NCBI RefSeq assembly: GCF_001043005.1
Contig: NZ_JYKZ01000001.1
Location: forward strand, 310,001-374,000
Length of the DNA stretch: 64,000 bases
Reading direction: 5' to 3'
From: Pseudomonas psychrophila
Lineage (GTDB): Bacteria > Pseudomonadota > Gammaproteobacteria > Pseudomonadales > Pseudomonadaceae
Shown here in pieces: positions 26,897 to 36,163 of this stretch. Under the pieces are notes generated by a model. The model had not been told where the DNA came from, ran no database searches, and saw only the letters and a list, made by a program, of their open reading frames with translations. Position 1 is the first letter of the stretch. Every line of letters begins with the position of its first letter. The translations under genes were made by a program, and so were the position numbers.

Positions 26897-29422
26897 CTAC
26901 TTCTTCAGTAATCGAAGTCCATTGAGCACCACAAGCAAGCTCACTCCAACGTCTGCAAACACAGCCATCCACATGGTGGCTAGACCCATCAGGCTGAACA
27001 CAATGAAAATGGTCTTGATACCTAAGGAGAACAATATGTTTTGCTTAAGAATCGCAGCAGTTTGGCGCGACAGGCGAACAAAGGCCGGAATCTTGCGCAA
27101 GTCATCATCCATTAACGCAACGTCAGCCGTTTCAATGGCGGTTCCCGTGCCGGCTGCGGCCATGGCGAATCCGATCTGAGACTTGGCCAATGCAGGCGCA
27201 TCGTTTATCCCGTCACCGACCATGCCTACCACGTGCTTACGATCCTGCAACTCACCAATCGCCGAGAGCTTGTCAGCGGGCAGCAAGTTTCCCCGAGCCT
27301 CATCTATTCCAACTCGTTTGGCAATTGCATGAGCCGTGTGTGAGTTGTCGCCTGTCAGCATCATGGTTTTGATGCCCAACGAGTGCAGCTCTTTGATCGC
27401 AGTCTGGCTTGAGTCCTTTACTGTATCGGCCACAGCAAACAACGCAAAAACCTGACTGACGCTGGTCAAGGCCACGACTGTTTTGCCTTGGCGCTCCAGG
27501 CTAGTCAGGGCGTCGTCCAACTGCGACGTACCGAGCCCCAACTCCTGGATCAGTCGGTGATTGCCCAGGTAGAAGAGCTGGCCCTCAATCATCCCCTTAA
27601 CCCCGCGACCGGGAAGGGCCTCAAAACTCTCCACTTGCAGGAACGTTGATGCGTCCGAGCCTTCGTACTTGGCAATTGCCTGTGATACCGGGTGATCCGA
27701 GCGTGCACCGAGGCTGGCGGCAACAATCTGAGGATGTACCTCTGAGTCTTCGGCTACCGGAATGTAGTCTGTCTGAACCGGTTTCCCATGAGTAATGGTG
27801 CCGGTTTTATCGAGCGCGACGAAACTCAGCCGCGCGCCTATCTCCAGATAGACGCCGCCCTTGACCAAAATACCTTTGCGGGCTGCTGCAGCCAGCCCGC
27901 TGACGATGGACACTGGCGTGGAAATAACCAGTGCACAGGGACAAGCAACTACAAGTAGAACCAAGGCCCGATAGATCCAGTCAGTCCACAAACCGCCCAT
28001 AAACAATGGCGGGAATACCGCAATTGCGACGGCGAAAAAGAACACCCCTGGCGTATAAATCTTGGCGAACTTATCAACGAACCGCTGGGTAGGAGCTCGC
28101 GAACTTTGAGCTTCTTCAACCGCGTGAATGATACGGGCAAGCGTCGTATTGTTGGCCTCAGCTGTCACTCGATACTCGAAGGAGCCGGATTCATTAATGG
28201 AGCCGGCATAGACGGGATCATCGATATCTTTATCGATGGGCAGGCTCTCGCCCGTGATGGGGGCTTGGTTAACGGTCGAACTACCGGAAAAGAGATTCCC
28301 GTCCAGTCCAATGCGTTCACCGGGGCGTACACGAACCAAATCCCCAATCTGGACAGTCTTCACATCGACCTCCAGCCAACTGCCGTCGGACTGACGCACG
28401 GTCGCTCGCTCCGGGGTCAAGTCCATCAGCCCCTTGATGGCATTGCGTGCACGATCCAGCGATTTCGCTTCGACCATTTCTGCAACGGTAAAGAGAAACA
28501 TGACCATCGCAGCTTCCGGCCACTGTCCGATCAGCACCGCACCGGTAACCGCGATGCTCATCAGCGCGTTGATATTCAGGTTCAGGTGTTTGATCGAGAT
28601 CAAACCCTTTTTGTAGGTCGTAGGCCCGCACAATGCGATGGCGAACAAGGCTATGACCGCTACCACCCATTCAGGCGCGGAGTTAGTGAAGTGCAGAACT
28701 TCCGCACCCACGGCAGCGACACCGGACAGCGCTAATGGCCACCAAGTGCTTTTGTGTAATTCCGGCTGGGGAGGAACTACTGGCGTATCTGCGCTGGTTG
28801 AATTGCCATTAGCAGTCAAAGGCTCGGCGTGCATGCCCAGCGATAGCACTGCTGCCTCTATACCCAAGGTGTCTGGTAGCTCGTGCCAGACTGCCATCGT
28901 GCGGTTCATCATGTTGAACTCGAGCATTTGAATGCCGCTCATCTTCGCGAGCTTACCCTCAATCATGGTCTGCTCGGAAGGACAGCACATCTGCCCAATC
29001 CTAAAACTGCTGAAACTAGTCCTTTCGCCTGTATTAGTGGGAGAGACGTTATCGATGCCAGCTTTGGAGGTATCCGCGGCAGATGATGGACAGCAGGCAT
29101 GGGTAAAGAGATCGTTATCAACCGCAGCAGCAGGCTTGCTCGGTTCGGCAAGACTGTACAAGGCAGATGGCGGTGCTAGGACGGCGCAGCTCGATTTATT
29201 GGTTTCGGAGCCGGGGGAGCAGCACCCCACATCCTCTACTGTAGAAGGCGCAGAACTGACGTCCAGAGTTTTCGCGGAGCAGCAATTGCTGTTGGACTGG
29301 GCTGTATTTGTATTGCACGTCGTCGCGGCAGATGCACTACAACTGATCGGTACTGCTTGTTCAAATACCTCAACGGCGGCGTCACTTTTCGATGCTTGCT
29401 CATCACCACAACAGCTTTTCAT
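26897..29422 (-). CDS. cadA: Heavy-metal P1B-type ATPase, Cd/Zn/Pb exporter with Cys-rich N-terminus
   Basis: This 841-residue pump exports soft divalent metals across the inner membrane. It has the TM6 motif ACPCALVIS, the phosphorylation site DKTGTIT, TGDNSHTAHAIAK, and hinge MVGDGINDAPALA. The first 150 residues are unusual: five Cys-Cys pairs (SCCGD, NCCSA, GCCSP, ACCPS, MCCPS) plus single Cys in a low-complexity leader. The last pair lies in a metal-associated-domain-like fold (FRIGQMCCPSEQTMIEGKL). I chose the ATG at 29422; a GTG 5 codons earlier overlaps the ribosome site. It is controlled from the MerR-type operator upstream, with cadR divergent. Confidence 0.95.
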   Translation of the reverse strand: MKSCCGDEQASKSDAAVEVFEQAVPISCSASAATTCNTNTAQSNSNCCSAKTLDVSSAPSTVEDVGCCSPGSETNKSSCAVLAPPSALYSLAEPSKPAAAVDNDLFTHACCPSSAADTSKAGIDNVSPTNTGERTSFSSFRIGQMCCPSEQTMIEGKLAKMSGIQMLEFNMMNRTMAVWHELPDTLGIEAAVLSLGMHAEPLTANGNSTSADTPVVPPQPELHKSTWWPLALSGVAAVGAEVLHFTNSAPEWVVAVIALFAIALCGPTTYKKGLISIKHLNLNINALMSIAVTGAVLIGQWPEAAMVMFLFTVAEMVEAKSLDRARNAIKGLMDLTPERATVRQSDGSWLEVDVKTVQIGDLVRVRPGERIGLDGNLFSGSSTVNQAPITGESLPIDKDIDDPVYAGSINESGSFEYRVTAEANNTTLARIIHAVEEAQSSRAPTQRFVDKFAKIYTPGVFFFAVAIAVFPPLFMGGLWTDWIYRALVLLVVACPCALVISTPVSIVSGLAAAARKGILVKGGVYLEIGARLSFVALDKTGTITHGKPVQTDYIPVAEDSEVHPQIVAASLGARSDHPVSQAIAKYEGSDASTFLQVESFEALPGRGVKGMIEGQLFYLGNHRLIQELGLGTSQLDDALTSLERQGKTVVALTSVSQVFALFAVADTVKDSSQTAIKELHSLGIKTMMLTGDNSHTAHAIAKRVGIDEARGNLLPADKLSAIGELQDRKHVVGMVGDGINDAPALAKSQIGFAMAAAGTGTAIETADVALMDDDLRKIPAFVRLSRQTAAILKQNILFSLGIKTIFIVFSLMGLATMWMAVFADVGVSLLVVLNGLRLLKK

Positions 29423-29458
29423 AAGAGCACTCTCCACAATTAATGGTGAAGAGTAAAC

Positions 29459-29479
29459 ACCCTATAGCTACTATAAGGT
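29459..29479. promoter_or_regulatory. CadR/PbrR-type operator in the cadA promoter
   Basis: The dyad ACCCTATAG-CTA-CTATAAGGT sits 37 bases upstream of cadA. Read towards cadA it is ACCTTATAGTAGCTATAGGG followed by T, close to the known MerR-family lead/cadmium/zinc operator (ACCCTATAGTAGCTACAGGGT type) that lies in a long 19-20-bp promoter spacer. Confidence 0.85.
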
Positions 29480-29601
29480 AAAGCGAATTGTCGGGCTCGG
29501 TGAGCCTTTTTTCATTCTGCCCGCGTCGTGATTAACGCGTTTGGTTAATTTCACTGCAATTCAGATTATAGAACGGTTGCGCGCCGAAGCTGGTTAAGGG
29601 T

Positions 29602-29760
29602 TTACCCCATGACTTCACCAACGAATAGCATCGCGATTGTTGATACCAGAGCAAGCAACCAGCCACAGAGCAAAAGAACCCAAGATCCGGATTGATACTG
29701 CTTTAATGAGGCCTCCACAGGATTCAGCTCGCTTTCTATTGAACGCGCGCAGATTTGCTT
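29602..29760 (-). CDS. Possible small single-helix membrane protein
   Basis: An open minus-strand frame ends with KQYQSGSWVLLLCGWLLALV and a short tail (SMLFVGEVMG-like), a credible C-terminal membrane helix. Its start is unclear because the frame continues antisense into cadR. It lies between the divergent cadA and cadR genes, on the cadA strand but upstream of its operator. No family is recognised, and it may be chance. Confidence 0.25.
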   Translation of the reverse strand, partial: KQICARSIESELNPVEASLKQYQSGSWVLLLCGWLLALVSTIAMLFVGEVMG

Positions 29761-29812
29761 ATCGCCAAAGGCGCGTAATATGAAGATTCTAGAAACTTTA
29801 AGGTCAAGCGAA

Positions 29813-30220
29813 ATGATTTCGACTAGATATACAGTCGGTGCCTTGTCGAAGGCGACCGATACCAAAGCGGTAACAATCCGCTATTACGAACAGGTCGGCC
29901 TCCTGCTCCCCGCAGGGCGTTCAGTATCGGGCTATCGCTTTTACACAGATGAGGAGCGCGACCGTCTACTCTTCATACGCCGAAGCCGGGCACTTGGCTT
30001 CAGCCTTGACGATATTCGAGAGTTACTGAGTTTTGCTAATAAACGCGACGCTTCCTGCGCCAGGGTGGACGCAAAAGTCGAAGGGCAGTTAGACCAAGTC
30101 CGAATGCGCATCCAAGACCTGCTAGGTTTGGAGGCTGAGTTGGAGCGTTTGATTGCTTGTTGCAAGGGCGGCGTGATCGAGCAGTGCCGCATTATCGAGT
30201 CGATGTCCAATCGTTGTTAG
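29813..30220 (+). CDS. cadR: MerR-family metal regulator (CadR/PbrR type)
   Basis: A 135-residue regulator with a MerR winged helix at the N-terminus (YTVGALSKATDTKAVTIRYY), a long dimerisation helix and a metal-binding end. Likely ligands are Cys in DASCARVD, the pair in ACCKGG and Cys in EQCRIIE, the positions used by CadR/PbrR/ZntR proteins. It should bind the operator at 29459-29479 and activate cadA when Cd, Zn or Pb is present. I chose the ATG at 29813 because the HTH begins immediately after it; an ATG at 29780 would add 11 residues. Confidence 0.9.
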   Translation: MISTRYTVGALSKATDTKAVTIRYYEQVGLLLPAGRSVSGYRFYTDEERDRLLFIRRSRALGFSLDDIRELLSFANKRDASCARVDAKVEGQLDQVRMRIQDLLGLEAELERLIACCKGGVIEQCRIIESMSNRC

Positions 30221-30227
30221 GGAGGAT

Positions 30228-30775
30228 CTACCCACTGAAGCGGAAGCAGTTGGCCAGTCTCACTCGCTGAGTCGAGATAGAAGTCAGCACGTCCTTCAGA
30301 TAAGCATACGGATCATGCATGTTAAAACGTGCCGTCTGGATCAAACTCATGACCGCAGTCGCTCGTTGCTCACTACGGAAAGTAGCCAGCAAACAGCCAG
30401 CTCGAATGTCCAAAGCCCAACGTCGGAACTGATTTTCGGCTGCAATATTATCGATAAGCAAAGCGCCATCTTCGAGGCGCGCGTGCGAAAGTCTGAAGCT
30501 GCTCGGTATCCAGTTCCAGCTCGCTACCTTGTGAGTTCCTGGCCAATTAAATTTGCCTTGATTCAACCTCCGTGCCACTGACCAAATACCAATCCCGTCG
30601 TGAACCAGCACTCTCATTCGGTTGGCCCAGCGATTGGTAAATAGATAAGCACAGTGCGGATTCGCCACGCCGAATACTTTTATCAGTCTAGCCAAATCGG
30701 TCTAAGTGCCGGCTTGCATATCCATGGGCTCTGCAGCGAGCCAAATGGAGTCGATTCGGATTATTAGGTAAGTTC
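30228..30775 (-). mobile_element. IS66-family relic (fused tnpB and tnpC fragments)
   Basis: Minus-strand frames give the IS66 accessory protein TnpB (IRIDSIWLAAEPMDMQAGT-stop-TDLARLIKVFG; then PHCAYLFTNRWANRM, RVLVHDGIGIW). This runs directly into the C-terminal end of the IS66 transposase (GALLIDNIAAENQFRRWALD; MSLIQTARFNMHDPYAYLKDV). A large internal deletion and at least one TAG stop show it is inactive. It lies 7 bases after cadR. Confidence 0.85.
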
Positions 30776-30809
30776 ACGGATAAAACGGTCATACCTGACA
30801 TGCTACGCT

Positions 30810-31605
30810 ACAGGCATTCTTGGACGATCTAGGTTTTAAAGGGCTTGAGATAGCCGAACTGACGGATGTTCACGCGAAACGGATACTCAACTTTAGACCG
30901 TACCTGCGCTTTCGCGTATTCGGTCTCGCGCCGTATACGCCCAATCAAACTCTTTTTGACGTGCTTTTTATAGCTACTCGGGCGCGCCACAATTGATCAG
31001 TTCATCTTGCGATCCTGATGCTCAAGACGCTTGTCAACTCCAGTGTAACCGGCATCGCCGAAGACATAGTTGTGGTCGCTATACTGCAACTGATCGACCT
31101 GAGTCACGTCCGCAGCATTGGCCGTCGAGCTCGCGAGGTTATGCACTAAATTCAACTCGGCATCGACGCCAATGTGCGCTCTCATCACAAAAAAATATTG
31201 GTTTCCTTTCTTCGTCTGATGCATTTCGGGATCACGCTTTCCGTCCTTGTTCTTGGTCGAACTCGGTGCATGAATAATCATCGCATCAACCACCATGTCT
31301 TACAAGCCACGATCAGCCAGATAACCATTGATTACCTGAAGAATCCCGCCTGCAAACTCATGTTTTTCCAGCAGGCCCCGAAAGTTAAAAATCGTCGTTT
31401 AATCGGGAAACCGATCCAGGCCCTTCTAGGAGATCACCTGTTCCATCTCGATCAGAAAGCGCTCGCGGCGGTCTGCTTACGCTGCCGACATGCTCGGCAT
31501 CGGCGAAGGACATTTGTTTCGTCGGGGCTCAAACGTTCGGTTCGTGTCAGGCGAGTATCTCACCAAATCGGGAAGTCTTTTTCAGAGTTTGGCTTAGAGC
31601 GAAAG
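30810..31605 (-). mobile_element. IS5-family transposase relic
   Basis: Separate frames read VINGYLADRGL, VDAMIIHAPSSTKNKDGKRD, YVFGDAGYTGVDKRLEHQDR and VRSKVEYPFRVNIRQFGYLK, in the order of an IS5-group DDE transposase. Stops, frameshifts and a missing middle make it non-functional. Remnants of the N-terminal region extend to about 31605. No intact terminal inverted repeats were found. Confidence 0.85.
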
Positions 31606-31637
31606 TATTGAAAAATACGATAAGCTGAAAAATCATA

Positions 31638-31686
31638 CTGTGTCGGTCGATACAAAACTTGTGCTATTGTCACTGAAACGACACAG
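31638..31686. promoter_or_regulatory. Inverted repeat upstream of the TetR-GST operon
   Basis: CTGTGTCG at 31638-31645 and its exact complement CGACACAG at 31679-31686 flank 33 bases and end 14 bases before the TetR start. It is a probable autoregulatory operator or promoter site. Confidence 0.5.
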
Positions 31687-31700
31687 AGCATTTTCAGTCA

Positions 31701-32312
31701 ATGGCCCGTCCTCGTACATTTAATGAAGCAACGGTTCTGAGCTCCGTCGTCGAGGCATTCTGGGCGCAGGGGTACGAGGGCACTACAACTCGAGACCTCG
31801 TCAGGTGCACTGGTCTCAATCAACCAAGCCTTTACAATGCCTTTGGCGACAAACGCACTCTTTATCGTCGTTCCCTAGAGCACTATTTAGAATGTAGTGT
31901 GCGCGAACGGATTCGGCGCCTTGAGGGACTCCCTCAGGCAGGGATAGCCATAACCAAGTTTTTTGTTGAACTCGTAGATCGAATACTGAACGACCCCCTT
32001 CATCGTGGGTGCCTACTGGTAAATTCAGTCCTCGAGGTGAGAGCAGAGGACGCAGACTTGCGTCAGGCAGTGGTAAATGAACTCCAGACAATTCGTATTT
32101 TTTTTGAAGGCCGACTGGCTGCATTCAGCACGCAGCGGGACATTCCTGAAGGGATCGATTCACAGGTCGGCGCCAACCACCTCCTCAGCGTATTGCTTGG
32201 AGTGCGAGTTTTGGCGAGGATCAACCCAGACCCTAGGTGTATTACAGACGCTATTGGTATTGCACTTAACAGTCTTGGGCTCCCTCCCCTAGCATTTTGC
32301 GACATTAACTGA
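31701..32312 (+). CDS. TetR-family regulator of the adjacent GST genes
   Basis: A 203-residue regulator. The HTH lies in GTTTRDLVRCTGLNQPSLYN (about 28-47), followed by GDKRTLYRRSLEHYL, as in the TetR subgroup that senses electrophiles. The C-terminal half includes HRGCLLVNSVLEV, the YjdC/NemR-like segment with a Cys that could react with an electrophile. It starts 14 bases after an inverted repeat and precedes two glutathione transferase genes by 21 bases, so all three are probably one operon and autoregulated. The inducer is unknown. Confidence 0.85.
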   Translation: MARPRTFNEATVLSSVVEAFWAQGYEGTTTRDLVRCTGLNQPSLYNAFGDKRTLYRRSLEHYLECSVRERIRRLEGLPQAGIAITKFFVELVDRILNDPLHRGCLLVNSVLEVRAEDADLRQAVVNELQTIRIFFEGRLAAFSTQRDIPEGIDSQVGANHLLSVLLGVRVLARINPDPRCITDAIGIALNSLGLPPLAFCDIN

Positions 32313-32333
32313 CCGTCACTACATGGACTCCAA

Positions 32334-33011
32334 ATGATCAAGCTCTACTATCACCCATCACCCAACCCCGCGAAAGTTGCGCTTTTCTTGGAGGAAGCGG
32401 GTCTTGCATACGAACTCATTCCTGTGGACACACGCAAAGGAGATCAGCACGATCCTGCGTTTCTCAAGATCAACCCAAACGCCAAGACTCCTGCTTTGGT
32501 TGACGGCGAAGCCGTAGTCTTTGACAGCAACGCCATACTTCTTTATCTAGCCGAAAAAAGCGGAAAGTACCTGCCCGCTGACAACCTGAATGCTCGTGGC
32601 GAAATGTATTCCTGGCTCATGTTCGTTGCAACGGGTATTGGCCCGTACTCTGGTCAAGCAGTGCATTTCAAACACTTCGCTCCCGCCCCCAAAGATTACG
32701 CCGTTGCCCGTTACAACTTTGAAGCCTGGCGTCACTGGACAATCATCAACGACCGTCTGGCAAAAATGCCTTACATGTTAGGTAATGAGTACACGTTGGT
32801 TGATATGGCAGTCTGGGGCTGGGCGCGTGCAGTACCTTTCATCCTAGGTAACGAAGCTTGGGAGAACCTACCAAACGTGAAGCGCCTTCTTGATGAAATC
32901 AACGAGCGACCGGCAGCCCAGCGGGCTGAAGCACTGAAGAACAAACACTGCTACAAAAGCGAAATGGATGCTGAAGCTCGTAAAGCAATGTTTCCTCAAA
33001 TTACTCAATAG
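32334..33011 (+). CDS. Glutathione S-transferase (Ure2p-like/nu-type)
   Basis: This 225-residue enzyme has an N-terminal thioredoxin-fold domain (1-80: MIKLYYHPSPNPAKVALFLE; VFDSNAILLYLAEKSG, the Glu/Asp-Ser glutathione-binding turn) and a helical C-terminal domain. HPSPNPAK places Ser/Asn near the thiol, as in Ure2p-like and YfcG-type enzymes, which often act as disulfide reductases or detoxify electrophiles. It is 12 bases upstream of a second, related GST. Both are likely induced through the TetR gene in front. The substrate is not known. Confidence 0.9.
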   Translation: MIKLYYHPSPNPAKVALFLEEAGLAYELIPVDTRKGDQHDPAFLKINPNAKTPALVDGEAVVFDSNAILLYLAEKSGKYLPADNLNARGEMYSWLMFVATGIGPYSGQAVHFKHFAPAPKDYAVARYNFEAWRHWTIINDRLAKMPYMLGNEYTLVDMAVWGWARAVPFILGNEAWENLPNVKRLLDEINERPAAQRAEALKNKHCYKSEMDAEARKAMFPQITQ

Positions 33012-33023
33012 AGGTGCGAGATC

Positions 33024-33737
33024 ATGATCGACCTGCATTACTGGACTACCCCTAACGGGCACAAAATTTCTATGTTCCTTGAAGAGTCGGGCCTGCCTTA
33101 TCGCATCGTGCCGGTGAACATTGGAAAAGGTGAGCAGTTCACGGCTTCATTTTTAAGCATTGCTCCCAATAATCGTATTCCAGCCATTGTCGATCATGAA
33201 CCACTGGGTGGCGGTCAGCCATTACCTATCTTCGAGTCGGGCGCCATTTTATTATACTTAGCAGATAAGATTCATCAGTTCATACCTAATGATATACGTG
33301 GCCGCAACGAAACCTTGCAGTGGCTTTTCTGGCAGATGGGCGGACTGGGGCCGATGGCAGGGCAGAATCATCACTTCGTCCAATACGCTCCTGAATCAAT
33401 CCCTTATGCACAAGAACGATACATTAAAGAAACGGCTCGTTTGTATAGCGTGTTAAATAAACGGCTAGCTGATGGCCGTGACTACATCGCGGGTGATTAC
33501 AGCATTGCCGACATGGCATGCTACCCATGGATTGTTCCTTACGTCAGGCAGAATCAAAACATCTCCGACTTTCCACATTTGGCTATCTGGTTTGAAAGAG
33601 TTAGTAATCGAGCCGCAACGAAGCGTGCTTACGCGCTTGCAGATCAAATTAATACCGCACCGGTAGTAGACGATGAGACCCGAAAACTATTGTTCAACCA
33701 AGATGCGAGCACGCATCCAACAAGCAACCCACACTAA
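33024..33737 (+). CDS. Glutathione S-transferase (YfcG/YghU-like disulfide reductase)
   Basis: A 237-residue transferase. The N-terminal TTPNGHKISMFLEESG contains the TPNGxK active-site signature of E. coli YfcG, which reduces disulfides using two glutathiones. IFESGAILLYLADK is the glutathione gamma-Glu site. The C-terminal helical domain is complete (DYSIADMACYPWI). It has only partial similarity to the preceding GST, so the two are paralogues of different subgroups rather than a recent tandem copy. It is the last gene of the TetR operon. Confidence 0.92.
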   Translation: MIDLHYWTTPNGHKISMFLEESGLPYRIVPVNIGKGEQFTASFLSIAPNNRIPAIVDHEPLGGGQPLPIFESGAILLYLADKIHQFIPNDIRGRNETLQWLFWQMGGLGPMAGQNHHFVQYAPESIPYAQERYIKETARLYSVLNKRLADGRDYIAGDYSIADMACYPWIVPYVRQNQNISDFPHLAIWFERVSNRAATKRAYALADQINTAPVVDDETRKLLFNQDASTHPTSNPH

Positions 33738-34114
33738 ACGGGACACATACATTTTATTGCATGGCAAGCTTAATCCGAAGTAAGCCTAAGCAAAAATCAA
33801 TCGATGGAGCACTCTAAAAATGCTGTTATTAGGGCCTAGCTTTATAACTAATCCATCTAACGACTATGCCTCCACAATCACGCATCCATCTTCCAGAAAT
33901 AAAGCAGTAGTTAGGTCACTTAGCAAATCTACTGAGTAGGAGGAATTACTGCTGCTAACAAGGGCTGCTTATCACATCTTTGACGATGCCTGATTTTAGG
34001 CTCAGGAGTTCCTCAATAACCAAGAGCAACTCATCATCTAAAACCATTTAGACAAGCAACATAAATGACTTCTCTAGAATTCTTATATTATATTTTTAGG
34101 GGTAGATTACACCC
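33738..34114. other. AT-rich intergenic stretch
   Basis: This lies between convergent genes (GST + and diguanylate cyclase -). No gene, repeat or clear terminator is seen. The composition is more AT-rich than the flanks. Confidence 0.5.
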
Positions 34115-35689
34115 TTAAGCAGCTTCCACTCGATTTCTTCCATTTCTCTTTGCTTGATAAAGCATTTCATCTGCAATCTTCAATACTCCCACAACATCTC
34201 CAGCATCACGACTCCAACATGCGGCACCTAGAGAGATAGTTATATGACCTACTAAATCAAACTTCATCTCTTCAACTTCACCTCTAAGGCGATTAGCAAA
34301 GTCTTCAGCAGACTTCGAACTCAAGCCTGGTAATAATATCAAGAACTCCTCACCTCCAACTCTACATATAACATCATCATCTCGCGAAAGAGCTTTCATT
34401 ATTTTCGCCAGATGCGATAAAACTTTATCTCCTGCATCGTGCCCGTATGTATCATTGACAGACTTGAAATGGTCTATATCCAAAGACACTATGGCGAAAT
34501 TTTCACTTTCTGCCTGCATGATATCTAATGCCATGTCTAGTCCGCGCCTATTGTGAAGACCGGTCAAAGGGTCACTTTTGACATCTAAAAGTAATTTATT
34601 AATTTTAAAATGAACACGTTTGAAGCTAGAAAGAAGCGCTCGCTTTATCTCATTGGATTCAAAATACCAAGAGCGAATTTTCTGGATGCGCTCAGCAGCA
34701 GCAGGTCGATCCATGTGCTGAGCACTGTCGGCTAGCTCCTGTAAGGGTAAAGTGATCTTCTTCGTGACCCACCAAATCAACAATAGAATTAAAAAGGTTA
34801 AAGGTAGCGTATTAAGTAAAACCTTTATCATTAATCCGTTAAGTGGCGCCAGCGTAGCTTGCGTTGGTCTTTGCGTTACAACTCCCCATTCGGCACTAGG
34901 TATTATGGCGTAACCAGCCAGCATATCGACATTCTTACTATTATAAAGGCGCATACTGCCCACTTTGCCATGGGTAACTGCATCAATAGCTGAGTTCTTA
35001 ATTATTTTCGTGCCTACCCGCTCAGGATTTGGATGATACAAGAGCTGCCTGTCTTGATCTACAACATACAGGTAAGAGCCGTCGCGATAGTAGTGTTCAC
35101 CAAGCAGATTATTGAGAATATTTTTTTGCTTTAAATAGATCGTGCCACCAACATAACCTAGATACTCTCCTTTCTCGTCGAGAATTGGATTCGAGATAAA
35201 CACCAACAGATTGCCAGCTGCAGAAATATAAGGAGAACTGATCAGAGGCCTCCTTTTAATTAGGGCTTCTCTAGCTCCTGGGGACTCAATTGTTTTGCCA
35301 GAAATATTAATAGCATCAGGAGACGTTGCTAAAACCTTTCCATTCTTATCAACCACAACGACGGAGTTAAAACTATTCGTCTGCAAACGCAGTCGATCCA
35401 CTTCAGCCTCTAGCGCAGACTGTTTTTTTAAAATTCCGGCGAGATTTCTAGCATTATAAGCCAATTGTTGCTGCGAGGTTTTTAAAAAATCCTCAACACT
35501 GTCAGCTAATTTTTGAGAGTAGACACGATTACTCTCAAGGGTATTATCAATTAATAATTGACGCTGAACTCCATAGCTTGCATAAAATGTATTTAATTGG
35601 AGCATCAGCGCACTGAGAAGAGCGAGCGACAAGATTAAGCGCCGTAAATTCACACGAAAAAAAATAGATAGGCCAGATTTGAAAGTCAT
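34115..35689 (-). CDS. Membrane diguanylate cyclase with dCache sensor
   Basis: A 524-residue cyclic-di-GMP synthase. The first helix (about 17-35) is followed by a periplasmic dCache domain (about 40-280, with SFNSVVVVDKNGKVLATSPD and YLYVVDQDRQLLYHPNPER), a second helix (LPLTFLILLLIWWV), a HAMP-like linker (PLQELADSAQHMDR) and a GGDEF domain. The active site is VGGEEFLILLPG, the I-site RxxD is RDDD, and DIDHFKSVNDTYGHDAGD is intact, so it should be active. The gene is AT-rich compared with the backbone, which suggests it was acquired. It stands alone. Confidence 0.92.
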   Translation of the reverse strand: MTFKSGLSIFFRVNLRRLILSLALLSALMLQLNTFYASYGVQRQLLIDNTLESNRVYSQKLADSVEDFLKTSQQQLAYNARNLAGILKKQSALEAEVDRLRLQTNSFNSVVVVDKNGKVLATSPDAINISGKTIESPGAREALIKRRPLISSPYISAAGNLLVFISNPILDEKGEYLGYVGGTIYLKQKNILNNLLGEHYYRDGSYLYVVDQDRQLLYHPNPERVGTKIIKNSAIDAVTHGKVGSMRLYNSKNVDMLAGYAIIPSAEWGVVTQRPTQATLAPLNGLMIKVLLNTLPLTFLILLLIWWVTKKITLPLQELADSAQHMDRPAAAERIQKIRSWYFESNEIKRALLSSFKRVHFKINKLLLDVKSDPLTGLHNRRGLDMALDIMQAESENFAIVSLDIDHFKSVNDTYGHDAGDKVLSHLAKIMKALSRDDDVICRVGGEEFLILLPGLSSKSAEDFANRLRGEVEEMKFDLVGHITISLGAACWSRDAGDVVGVLKIADEMLYQAKRNGRNRVEAA

Positions 35690-36163
35690 TGAATGAAATC
35701 TACGCTGAGAGAAGTGTTTTATACTAGATCATTTTTTTATTTCTGTATTTTGTTTCACTCTACACACCCTAATTCTACACGACAGACCTAGACTTGTGTA
35801 ACCTGCAAGGCGGATTAGAAATCCAAATTCAATCTAAAAAATATCTATTGACAGATCACCATAAGACAAACCAAAAAGCGCTAAAATAAGATAATAGGTA
35901 GGGAGTAGATTGTAAATACGACTCTATTCGACTGGTAAGCTGTGGTGTCCACTAAGTGGACACCACTCCCTATAGTAAAAGATTAAGGGGAATTGTGCGT
36001 CCTGAGACAAATTCAGATCTGTCTTTCGTATAAGTCCTAGAGTATCAATCAAACACAGATTTTAAAGCGATGCACGCCCAGCACTTGAAATATTACAAAA
36101 AACTGATCCTTACAAACAACCAATATGGTTAGCACCACAACTAATAATACCAGCAAGATTCAT
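35690..36163. other. AT-rich intergenic stretch with a perfect palindrome
   Basis: No coding region is supported. It contains the 11-bp inverted repeat at 35942-35966, listed separately. Confidence 0.5.
35942..35966. repeat. Perfect 11-bp inverted repeat with 3-base loop
   Basis: GTGGTGTCCAC, then TAA, then GTGGACACCAC. It has no T tract, so it is more like an operator or a mobile-element end than a terminator. Confidence 0.7.

Noticed and set aside
28106..28735. 209-codon plus-strand frame inside cadA
   Set aside because: It is an antisense shadow of the P-type ATPase coding region.
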